Assembly: GCF_019599145.1 (NCBI RefSeq)
Contig: NZ_CP080647.1
Span: 7,378,001 to 7,442,000, forward strand
Length of the DNA: 64,000 nucleotides
Reading direction: 5' to 3'
Origin: Streptomyces akebiae
GTDB taxonomy: Bacteria; Actinomycetota; Actinomycetes; Streptomycetales; Streptomycetaceae
Shown here piece by piece: positions 15,542-23,700 of the stretch (positions are counted from its first letter, which is position 1; the number at the start of each line of letters is the position of its first letter). The translations under genes and the position numbers were made by a program. The notes under the pieces were generated by a model, which was not told the origin of the DNA, ran no database searches, and saw only the letters and a list, made by a program, of their open reading frames with translations.

Positions 15542-16707
15542 TCACATCGGCGGTGGTATCCCTCAGGGGTGAGCGGTCCTGGGATCCCGCGAACCTCACT
15601 GCGGCTGCGCTCACGTGGGCTGGGGGGCAAAGTGCGACGCTCCCACTGCGTGAACTGGCGTCATCCCTACCGACAGATGGTTGGGTCGAGCGAGAGGTTC
15701 CAGTGATCACCCCGGCGAGCCTAGATCCGATCAGTGGTGGCGTACGCAGGCGCAGCCGAAGGTATCGCGGAGCGGTCTACCAGGTGCGGGAGTCCGAGCG
15801 AGGACTCCGACCAGGCGATCTGCTCGTTCCTATGAACCCCGAACTGCCGCTGCTGATCGTGCGCCCTGACCACGTTGGCTCGCTCGTGTCGTCGGCCTTC
15901 CTTGCGCTCCGTCCCCGTGACGGGCTGGGCCCCTGGATCTGGGGCGTACTGACGAGCCGAACCGGTCGTGCCTTCCGCGTGCACCTGGCGACTGGTGCCA
16001 TCGGGCGGGCGACCACCAAGTCCGCGCTGCTCGATCTGATGATCCCGATCCCCCCGCTCGCCGAAGCCCACGCTGTCGAGAAACGGCTTCTGCGCATCGA
16101 GGCTGAGACCCATCGGGAAGAGGAAGAGGCCAGCGAGACCTGGTGGCGCACTGCTGACCTCACTCGGGGCGAATGGTCGATTGCTCTCGCTACGCCGAAC
16201 CCCGATGCGCTGGACGTGGGCATCCCGCTTGGCGATCTGTGTAGCGAGATCACCCGAGGACGCCACGTCTCGCTTGAGGAGTATCGCGACCAACCAGGGC
16301 CCGATCTGATGCCGCTCACTGACATCGCTGTGCTTGGTGGCAAGCCGGTACGTCGGTGGGTGCTGGTTGAGCCACGGACCGTGATCGCCCAGTCGGCTGA
16401 TGTCTTCGTCGCGGCAGTGGGCGCCCGCCCCCACGCTGTGTTGGCGACCGAGACGACGGTGGTCGACCGTAACGTCTTCCGCCTCCGCCTCCGAGATCAG
16501 GGCCACGGGCCAGCGATCGTGCACTACCTCAACGGCCAGACCGGCTACGGCCTTCGCCAGGTTCTCCTGACCGGTGACTTCATCCCCGGGATGCGCAAGG
16601 ACAACCTGGCGCGTCTGCCCGTGCCGCCTGAAGCTCTCGACTTCACCGGCAGCACCGAACCGCTGGTGCCTTTGGACCTGCAGTTGGAGCGTGCGTTGTG
16701 GGGCTGA
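15538..16707 (+). CDS. HsdS-like specificity protein
   Basis: 389 residues with two halves that each look like a target-recognition domain followed by a helix. The first (about 1-175) ends in KSALLDLMIPIPPLAEAHAVEKRLLRIEAETHREEEEA, the typical TRD end plus coiled-coil spacer. The second (about 200-375) ends in GMRKDNLARLPVPP. The predicted role is DNA sequence recognition for the partner methyltransferase-like protein. It starts with GTG overlapping the upstream stop (GTGA) and overlaps the next gene by ten bases, so the three products are probably made together. Confidence 0.75.
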   Translation: MITSAVVSLRGERSWDPANLTAAALTWAGGQSATLPLRELASSLPTDGWVEREVPVITPASLDPISGGVRRRSRRYRGAVYQVRESERGLRPGDLLVPMNPELPLLIVRPDHVGSLVSSAFLALRPRDGLGPWIWGVLTSRTGRAFRVHLATGAIGRATTKSALLDLMIPIPPLAEAHAVEKRLLRIEAETHREEEEASETWWRTADLTRGEWSIALATPNPDALDVGIPLGDLCSEITRGRHVSLEEYRDQPGPDLMPLTDIAVLGGKPVRRWVLVEPRTVIAQSADVFVAAVGARPHAVLATETTVVDRNVFRLRLRDQGHGPAIVHYLNGQTGYGLRQVLLTGDFIPGMRKDNLARLPVPPEALDFTGSTEPLVPLDLQLERALWG

Positions 16708-17621
16708 ACTGTGAGCTCTCGCCGCTCGTCTTCGCTGTGCTCTATCGGATGCTCGCCGCGGATAGTGGCCGTTCGGAGCTGCTGGAAGACCGGCTAGCCG
16801 AGGTTGGACTCGAGCTGACCTGGTTGGAGGAAGCAGCGGAGCGGTACGACGCCGCATGGCAGGGCAACCGGCGTAGGGGGGCCGAGCTGGACGGTCTGAT
16901 CGGCCTGACCAGTGACCACTCACTGTTGGCGAGCTGGATCCTCGCAGCGCTGCGGGGGAGCGGTTCCAGTCACGACTTCGGTCATGATCTGCGCGCGGCC
17001 GTGACCGAGCGAGCCGTTGCCGAGATCGCGGACCCTCCAGCAGAGTTGCCGAGCCGCTGGAAGCCTGTGGTATTCGGCTGGACCTTGGGCAAGGTGGTGG
17101 GGCGCGTCGACCACAGCCTTCCGGTAGCGCCCGCGATGCTCCCGACCGACGTCAACGTCCGCGCCGCGTACGAAGGTCTGGTTGAACACGTGCTCCACCT
17201 CGGGACGTTGCAGGAGCCGTGGCCGGAGATGATCGGTACATCCACCTTTTGGCGAGGGGCTGGGCTGGCCGAGGGCTTGCTTCCCGAAGCGCGGAACGGA
17301 CAAGACGCTGTCAAACAGCTAGTTGTCGAGGTTCGACGGATCCTGCCTGAGCACATGGGAACGCTGATCGGGCGGCACTTTTCGCAGTTTGCCGAGCGGC
17401 GGAACACACTGTCGCATGTAGCCGACATGCCTGACCGGCCGCGCTTTGTCGATGTGAAAGAACTAGCCCGTGACTGGAATCAGGTCCGGCTCACGATTAT
17501 GGGCATCACGCAGTTCCTCTGCTCTCAGGTCGCTCTGGAACTCAAGGAGTCGGCTTCCCGGGCGGTCCGGGAAGGAACCTGGGACGATCTTGTATGGGAA
17601 CTCGTCGCCTTCGATGACTGA
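16698..17621 (+). CDS. HEPN-motif protein, third gene of the methyltransferase-like/HsdS-like operon
   Basis: 307 residues, predominantly helical, with no recognised N-terminal family. In the C-terminal third the sequence R235-N-T-L-S-H240 exactly fits the HEPN ribonuclease motif R-[N/D/H]-x3-H, preceded by a helix (GTLIGRHFSQFAERRN) and followed by another (VKELARDWNQVRLTIMGITQFL), as expected for a HEPN bundle. HEPN proteins are commonly metal-independent RNases in defence and toxin systems. GTG at 16698 lies inside the HsdS-like gene. The RNA target is unknown, and the assignment rests on motif and helix pattern only. Confidence 0.6.
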   Translation: MGLNCELSPLVFAVLYRMLAADSGRSELLEDRLAEVGLELTWLEEAAERYDAAWQGNRRRGAELDGLIGLTSDHSLLASWILAALRGSGSSHDFGHDLRAAVTERAVAEIADPPAELPSRWKPVVFGWTLGKVVGRVDHSLPVAPAMLPTDVNVRAAYEGLVEHVLHLGTLQEPWPEMIGTSTFWRGAGLAEGLLPEARNGQDAVKQLVVEVRRILPEHMGTLIGRHFSQFAERRNTLSHVADMPDRPRFVDVKELARDWNQVRLTIMGITQFLCSQVALELKESASRAVREGTWDDLVWELVAFDD

Positions 17622-17679
17622 GCTGAGAGGTCGTGACCGGCAGGCCGATCTCGGTGACGGCGCCGCCGGCGGACGCCAG

Positions 17680-18249
17680 TCAGGCGGGACGTACGAGGGC
17701 GTCGAGCATCTTCTCCAGTAGGTCGTTGTTCGCGTTGAAGCTGGCCACCGATGCGGCGATGTTCTCCTCTTGGTCCATGTCCTGCCAGGAGATGGTGTAT
17801 CCCGCTTCGCGGGCGAGTTGGGTGAGGAAGGCGCGCTGGGTGCGGCCGTTGCCTTCCCGGAAGGGGTGGATGGCGTTCACATCGCCGTACAGGTCGGCCA
17901 GGGCTCGGATGAACTCCAGGCGGTCCAAGCCTTGCAGGTGGTTGTTGTCGGCGAGCTTGTGGAACACGTCCTTTGCGAAGGACGCGATGTGGATCGACGG
18001 GCAGAACGATGTGCCCTTGGAGATCTCAATGGTTCGCAGCTCCCCGGCCCACGGGTACACGCTGCCGAAGATCCGCCGGTGGAACGCTTGCAGGTGTGCG
18101 AGGTCGTAGCTGCCAGGCAGCGGCTCGGCGTCCAGGATGGCGAGTTCCACGGCGGCGATGTCCGCTTCGGCCTCGGAGAGCTCGGTTGCGTCTGTGATGC
18201 CGAGACTGTTTCGAAGGACACCGTTGGGCTCGCTGTAGGGGTCGGTCAC
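17680..18249 (-). CDS. Fic-family toxin (AMP transferase)
   Basis: 189 residues with the canonical Fic active-site loop H128-P-F-R-E-G-N-G-R136 and the upstream substrate-flap region (YPWAGELRTIEISKG). Fic enzymes usually transfer AMP from ATP to a hydroxyl on a target protein; the bacterial toxin branch often hits topoisomerases. There is no inhibitory helix within this protein; the matching motif is in the upstream gene, which makes it a class I Fic. The start GTG overlaps the antitoxin stop (GTGA). It is convergent with the HEPN gene, 58 bases apart. Confidence 0.9.
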   Translation of the reverse strand: MTDPYSEPNGVLRNSLGITDATELSEAEADIAAVELAILDAEPLPGSYDLAHLQAFHRRIFGSVYPWAGELRTIEISKGTSFCPSIHIASFAKDVFHKLADNNHLQGLDRLEFIRALADLYGDVNAIHPFREGNGRTQRAFLTQLAREAGYTISWQDMDQEENIAASVASFNANNDLLEKMLDALVRPA

Positions 18250-18962
18250 TCAGCGGCCTTACGGGTGTAGCGGGCGAGGGTGCGGGCGCGCAAGGCTGCG
18301 GCGTCGAGTTCTCCGCGGGCGTAGGCGTCGAGGCCGGCGGTGGTGTCTGCGCTGACGCGCAGCCCCTCGGCCTCAGTGGAGCCGATGGCGGAGGCGACCG
18401 CCACTCGGCGACGTTGGGCTTGCTCGTTCTGTTCGCGTCGTCGGTAGTCCTCTAGAGATGCGGCGTCCACGCGGCGGTGGGTGCCGACCCTGCGAAAGTC
18501 GATCACGCCCTTGTCGAGCAGCTTGACCAGGTGCGGCCGGGAGACGCCGAGGGTCTTCGCTGCCTGGATAGTGGACAGCTCCGTACTCTTGGCGATTACC
18601 TCGACGGTGCGGCCGGAGGTAATGAGCGCCATGGTCTCCATGAGGACCGTCAGGGCTTCACGTGGCACCTCCATGGTGACCTTGCCCGCTTCGGCGACGG
18701 TGATGTGGAACGTCTCGGCACTGCTGGTGAGGGCGTCACGTAGGCACGGCACGGCCTCCTCGACGCTGCGTTTGCGCTGCTCCTTCCGCGTCCGCTGCGC
18801 CTGGGTCCCACGCAGTGTGGGCGGGTTCTCGGTGGGGCGCTTGCGCGGCACCTTCTTCCGAGAGCGGGAGGTCTCGATCTCGTGGCTGAAGGTCGTCGTA
18901 CTGTCGTCGGTGGGGTGCTTCTTCTGCTTGGCCGGTTTCTGTTCCTGGCGGGTCACGGGCAC
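18246..18962 (-). CDS. Fic antitoxin fused to an HTH DNA-binding domain
   Basis: 238 residues. The first ~65 residues are basic and disordered. Residues ~125-175 are an excisionase-type HTH (TIQAAKTLGVSRPHLVKLLDKG, THRRVDAASLEDYR). The C-terminal ~50 residues contain S195-T-E-A-E199-G200, matching the (S/T)xxxE(G/N) inhibitory motif of VbhA-type Fic antitoxins, followed by a GELDAAALRARTLARY helix typical of VbhA. The protein probably both blocks the Fic active site and represses the operon. Its promoter carries repeated caagtg boxes. It is much longer than VbhA (about 60 residues). Confidence 0.75.
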   Translation of the reverse strand: MPVTRQEQKPAKQKKHPTDDSTTTFSHEIETSRSRKKVPRKRPTENPPTLRGTQAQRTRKEQRKRSVEEAVPCLRDALTSSAETFHITVAEAGKVTMEVPREALTVLMETMALITSGRTVEVIAKSTELSTIQAAKTLGVSRPHLVKLLDKGVIDFRRVGTHRRVDAASLEDYRRREQNEQAQRRRVAVASAIGSTEAEGLRVSADTTAGLDAYARGELDAAALRARTLARYTRKAAE

Positions 18963-19001
18963 AGGTGCGTCCTCAGCTTTGAGTGGCTGCTATCACCCTC
19001 A

Positions 19002-19030
19002 ACCATATGAAACAAGTGAACCAAGTGCAA
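19002..19030 (-). promoter_or_regulatory. Promoter of the Fic antitoxin-toxin operon
   Basis: On the minus strand TTGCAC (19030-19025), a 17-bp spacer and TATGGT (19007-19002) form a good vegetative promoter in an unusually AT-rich patch. Two caagtg boxes 9 bases apart (19013 and 19022) overlap it and may be the operator for the HTH domain of the antitoxin. Confidence 0.55.
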
Positions 19031-19039
19031 TATGTGTAA

Positions 19040-19240
19040 CTACTTGAAGTGACGGCGCTGCCCCTTGCTGCACCGGAGGGCAGCAGTCCGAGCCTTGTCT
19101 CGCAGGTCGTACGGCCGCAGTGCCATGGACCGTCCGCGCCCGGGTACGGGGCCAGGGTCTTCGCCCCAGCCTCGCGCATCCGCTCGGTGGCCTGGTTCGG
19201 ATTGATTGAGGCGAGGCGGCATCCCAGCTCCGTACTGACT
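19040..19240 (-). pseudogene. Remnant of a treble-clef zinc-finger protein
   Basis: A minus-strand frame here reads INPNQATERMREAG, then AKTLAPYPGADGPWHC and TTCE. This resembles the repeated EPLEPYPG...PWxCxCxxC unit of Streptomyces treble-clef zinc-finger proteins. The N-terminal part is missing, the second Cys pair is disrupted, and the frame then runs into the Fic promoter. Recognition is by pattern only. Confidence 0.35.
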
Positions 19241-19556
19241 GGCGGCTCGCTCCGCCAGCAGCGTAGAAGTGGTCACGGACATCGAGGCCAAGTCGTGTAC
19301 TGCCAACAGTTGGAGCTCGCTGTGGTCACCGCGATCCTGGTCCTGCCGAGACCTGTGGACGCAGCGAATTCGAGTAGGGCCAGCAATGGGCGAGGGCTCC
19401 ACGTCCTTCGGGCGCACGTTCGCCTCCCTCACGCCTGAAGCCTCCCGACCGAATATCCCCGAGAAGTCCCAGCGGCCGCATCGGGCCCTCCGCCTTACGT
19501 AAAGTACCTGGTCAGGCGGGTCGGGGTGTGGCCGTGGCCAGGGTTGACCCAAAGTG

Positions 19557-19598
19557 GGCGTATAGCCCGACTCGTCTGCCGCCACCTGCGGCTTTGCC
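19557..19598. repeat. Right copy of rnpB-end direct repeat (attR-like)
   Basis: It matches 13369-13410 at 40 of 42 positions and so repeats the last 24 bases of rnpB. The 57 bases to its left have no resemblance to rnpB, so this is only a 3' fragment. About 120 bases to the right, up to the gacagag(c/t)tgaaa segment, resemble the sequence following the left copy. Confidence 0.8.
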
Positions 19599-19699
19599 TG
19601 GGAAAAGGGTCTCTGATCTGGGGCGGCGGCTCTTTCTGATCTTTCGGGGGCTTGCCGTGTCTGACGGCGGAAAGCCCTTAGAAAGTCCCTCGGACAGAG

Positions 19700-19972
19700 T
19701 TGAAAGCAGTCCTGGCGGCCATGGATCACGGCATCGAGCAGCGGCTCGCCATCACTCCTGAAACGGCTGGCAACGTGTACAGCGGGGGTGGCATATCTGT
19801 GCCGCCCACCCTCGCTGACGCGCCGGCCACGTTCCGGAGCAGTGTCCTGGCCCAGGAGGCCTTCGGTGCCGAGGTGGTCCAGCACTACGCCCATCTCGCC
19901 CAGAGGGAAGTCGGCCATGCCCGGCGCCAGGTGACCGGTGCCGAACGGCAGCGATGGTTCTCGCGAGCCTGA
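19700..19972 (+). pseudogene. C-terminal remnant of a glutamine-synthetase-like gene
   Basis: The 90-residue frame reads VLAAMDHGIEQRL, TAGNVYSGG, PPTLADAPATFRSS, then AFGAEVVQHYAHLAQREV and ends RWFSRA. The order and spacing match the last ~90 residues of type III glutamine synthetase / gamma-glutamylpolyamine synthetase-like proteins. The catalytic barrel is absent. It begins immediately after the rnpB-end repeat block, so it is probably a truncated leftover of the older chromosomal neighbour. Confidence 0.6.
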
Positions 19973-20147
19973 CGAGCCCTCCCGGAAGGGGCCGACAGCA
20001 GTGAGCATCCGGCATGCGCGTGTACCGGCGCCCGTGCTCCTGACCTCAGCACGACTGGCGGATCGCCCGGCGGGTCGCGGACGGTCAGGAACGCGGCGGC
20101 GAAGGCGCCGGACGAGTTGGAGCAGTGCAGGGGGCGGTACCGCCCCG

Positions 20148-20651
20148 TCACGCGTTCTGCGCGATCTCCCTGGCCAGGGCTGACAGCCGGTGCGCCTCGG
20201 GCAGGGCGTCCGCCTTCGTCAGGGGGCAGCGCACCGGGTGAGCGTTGTCCCGCTGGACGTCGCGCGCGTAGGCGAAGCGGCAGCCGTCCGCGGCGTCGAT
20301 CGGCACGCGGAAGTCCAGGTAGCCGCGGTCGGGGCGGACGTAGCAGTACGCACCCACCTTGCGGGGGCCGGGGACGTAGAGCTTGACGTAGCTCGTCTTG
20401 TCGGTGCCCAGTTCGGCGACGGCTCCGTGCTCGTGGACCTCCGTCTCCACGAAGGAGACGAAATGGTCGAGCTGCTGGGCGGGAGCCCGGGTACGCAGCA
20501 GGTCGAGCACGGCCGGATCCAGTGCGGGCCCGCCGCGGTCCGCACCGGACCTGGCCGTGCTGCGCAGGGTGATGTCGGCGCCCTGGGCCGCCAGCGCCTG
20601 AATCAGCGCGGGCATATCCGCCGGGTCGGCCTCGATGGTCACTTTGATCAC
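20148..20651 (-). CDS. Hypothetical protein (167 aa), probable conflict-system accessory
   Basis: No family was recognised. The first ~30 residues (IKVTIEADPADMPALIQALAAQGADI) suggest a beta-alpha ferredoxin-like start; the rest is mixed alpha/beta with an aromatic core (YCYVRPDRGYLDFRVP). There is no membrane segment. It starts at GTG 20651 with AGGGGA upstream and has its own strong promoter at 20706-20736, 97 bases after the CHAT protein gene on the same strand. The link to that system is inferred from position only. Confidence 0.6.
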   Translation of the reverse strand: MIKVTIEADPADMPALIQALAAQGADITLRSTARSGADRGGPALDPAVLDLLRTRAPAQQLDHFVSFVETEVHEHGAVAELGTDKTSYVKLYVPGPRKVGAYCYVRPDRGYLDFRVPIDAADGCRFAYARDVQRDNAHPVRCPLTKADALPEAHRLSALAREIAQNA

Positions 20652-20705
20652 TGCGATTCCCCTTCACTCTGCAAGCCCACGCGGGCGAACGCCCCGACGG
20701 AGAGC

Positions 20706-20736
20706 AGCATAGTGAAAGTACCCGAGATGCTGTCAA
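20706..20736 (-). promoter_or_regulatory. Consensus-like promoter
   Basis: On the minus strand a perfect TTGACA (20736-20731) and TATGCT (20711-20706) are separated by 19 bp, upstream of the 167-aa gene. Two TTTCTGCyTACTGT direct repeats (+ strand, 20741 and 20763) lie just upstream inside the 3' end of the CHAT gene. Confidence 0.5.
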
Positions 20737-20747
20737 CTGCTTTCTGC

Positions 20748-23700
20748 CTACTGTTCACCTTCTTTCTGCTTACTGTCGACTTCCAGCTCCGCCAGGGCCG
20801 CACGCGCGCCCTCGGCGGTGTGGGTGTTCCTGGCGCCGTGGAGGCCGGACGTGTAGAAGCGCCGGGCCTGCGTCAGCCGTCCGAGGTCACGCAGGCAGTC
20901 ACCGATGGTGAGGTAGGTGTCGGGACGGTACGTGGTCTCGTCGGTACGGCCGAGAAGGACGAGAGCCCGCCGGGCGTACGAGAGCCCGTACGCCGGTCTG
21001 CCGCGCAGCCGGGCCAGGCCGGCGAGGCGCCTGAGGCACTGGGCCTGTGCCGCGACACGCTCCAGTTCCCGGTTCAGTTCGAGGGCCGTGCGGGTGTGTT
21101 CCTCCGCGATCTCCAGGGCGCCCATGCGTTCCGCGCAGACCCCCAGATGCTGGTGGGACCGGGCCATCTCCTCGGTTGCGTCACGGGCGGTGGCCGAGCG
21201 CAGGGCGGCGTCGAACTCGGCGTGCGCCGCCTCGTAGTTCTCGGTGAGCACGTACAGGGTGCCGATCTGGTTGCGCAGTTCCTCAGCCTGCGCCACGTCA
21301 CCCGTGCGCTCGCAGAGACCGAGTGCCGAGCGGCAGTGCGCCATGGCGGTGTCCAGATCCCCGTCGTCCTCCGCCAGGAAGGCCAGGCTCCGGTGACAGG
21401 CGCTGACCGCGCCGAGATCCTCGAGCCGCGTGAAGATCTCCTGTGCCTCCTCGAAGCCGGCTCTGGCCTCTGCCGGGCGTCCGCTGTCGGCGTTTAGCAT
21501 GGACAGCTGGTACAGAGCGGCGGCGGCGTCCCGTTCCAGCCCCAACTCGTGGAAGGCCGTACGGGCCCGGCTGTATCGGGCCCTGGCGATGCGGTGATCG
21601 CCCTGTTCGTGCTCGACGGATCCGAGCTGGTGCTCGGCGTAGGCGATACCCAGCCGGTCGCCGGCGGCCGTGCTGACGGATAGCGCCCGTTCCAGGTGTT
21701 CGCGTGCCTCCTTCATGTCGCCCCGGTCCCGGGCGATGAGACCGAGCTGGCGGTGGACGATGGCCTCCGACTCCGTGCCCGGTTCGCTCCACTCCAGCAT
21801 CCGCCGGCACAGCGCCCGCTCGGTCGTCCAGCGGCCCCTCGCGTGCAGCACGCCGCACAGGCGGCGGCCCAGCACTCCCGCCTCCCGGTGCAACTGGACG
21901 GCGACGAGATGGTGCAGGGACTCGAACGCCGCGTCGATGCGTACCGGTTCGGGCAGGCCGGTGTCGGAGAAGATCTCCTCCGTGTACGCGGCCGCACGGC
22001 GGTGGGCGTCGTGTGCGGCCCGCGGATCGAGGCGGTCCAGTTCGGCCGCGGTCCAGCGGTGGACGCTCCACAACGGCGCACCGGCCGGACCCGTGCCGTC
22101 CTCGGCCAGCAGCCCGGAGGCGGCCAGCGCGTCGAGACGTGCGCGCGTGCCCTCCGTGTCTCCCGTACCCTCCGTGCTCTCCGTGTCTCCCGTGCCTCCC
22201 GAGCCCTCCGCGTCCCCCGAGCCGGTGAACGCCGAGGCCGGGACGGGCACACGGTGCACCGCCGCGCGGTGCAGCAGGGCGCGGCTCGTCGGGTCCAGGC
22301 TGGACAGCAGGTCGCCGAGCAGTGTGTCGGCGGCCGTGAGGCTCAGTGCCTCCCGCAGGGCGGGGCGCACCTGCCCCCGCACGCGGGCGCGCGCGGCGTC
22401 GAGGCCACCGTTGAGCCGGCCGACACGGGCCACCAGGTCGTCCGTCGGCCGGCCGGCGCCCAGGAGCGCCTCCAGATAGGCGTACGTACGAGGATGGCCG
22501 CCGACGACCTGGCGGATCTCCTGCCACTTCGTCCGGGGGAGCTTGCGCGACAGGGGCAGCCGCAGTCGCATCAGATCGGTCTCGTCCGGGGTGAGCGGAG
22601 GAAGCGGAAGCCGGCGAAGACGCCGGGAGGCGGGTCCGGCTGTCGTCGGGAGGGGATGACGGGAGACGATCACCAGGGACGCGCCCGTCAGCAGGGTGGT
22701 CCACGCGGTGAGGAAGTCCGCCAGTTCGGGGTCGGTGAAACGGGTCCGGCCCTCCGGGTCACGGGTCAGGTTGGCCTCGAAGTCGTCCAGCACCACGGTC
22801 AGCGACCGGGTGGACCCGGCCGCCGTGGGGCGAGCCTCCGCCGCCGCCCCGGCGTGCGCGTCGGTTCCGGTGAGGTGTGCGAGGGCGGCCAGGCGCCCGG
22901 ACCAGGGCTGCTCCGCGTCCACCAGTTCGAACATCCGCGGGTCGTCCGTCTCCCCGGCGAGCGCGTCCGCCGCGCCGCGCAGGATCTCGTCGGGGCCGAC
23001 CGGGCCTTTGAGCAGCACGGGCGGAGCCGAGGAAGCCCGCAGACGCAGCAACTCGCCGACGAACGCGGTCTTCCCGACCCCGCCCACTCCGTGCACGACG
23101 AGCCCGGTGCCGTCGTCGGCCAGGGTGTTCAGGGCTACGCGCAGCTGTGCCCGGCGGCCCACGAACGAGCCGAGCGGCAGGGCGAGGGGCACCTCGGGCG
23201 AGGCGGCCCCCGTCGAGGCATCCCCGCGGTCGGGCTCCACCGCCTGGGTACGGGGCCCGGCGAAAAGAAGGGGCACGTGCCATTCCGGCAGCCAGTCGTT
23301 CCCGGCGCGCCTGAGGCGCTCCTGCTCCGTGCGGGCGTCGTGCAGGGCCTCCCACAGGGGCCGGCCGGCGGCCAGGGCGGCGTACATGTCGGCCATGAGC
23401 GCGCCCGCGTACGTGTCCCGGACCGGTGCCGACATGGCGACGACCGCCGGCACACCGGACTGGGTGAGGCTCTGAGCCAGTCCGGGTAGAAACCTGCTGT
23501 GGTGCGCCGGTTCCGGCCCGGTGGCGGAGCGGCTCACCGACGATGCCGTCGAGCAGCCGGCCAGGACCACCGCAGGGACACCGTGGGCGGCGCACAGGGC
23601 ACGCCACAGGGCGTCGGCGGTCACCGGATCGCGGTCACCGGCCTCGTCCTCCAGCAGGAGTTCACCGGGCCTCGCGTGGCAGACGATGTGCACGACGTCG

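Noticed and set aside
19040..20008. 322-codon minus-strand frame containing RPYDLRDKA, reminiscent of tyrosine recombinases (RPYDLRH)
   Set aside because: The catalytic His and the following WAGH-like block are absent, and the same bases in another frame give the better zinc-finger match. I therefore do not call an integrase.
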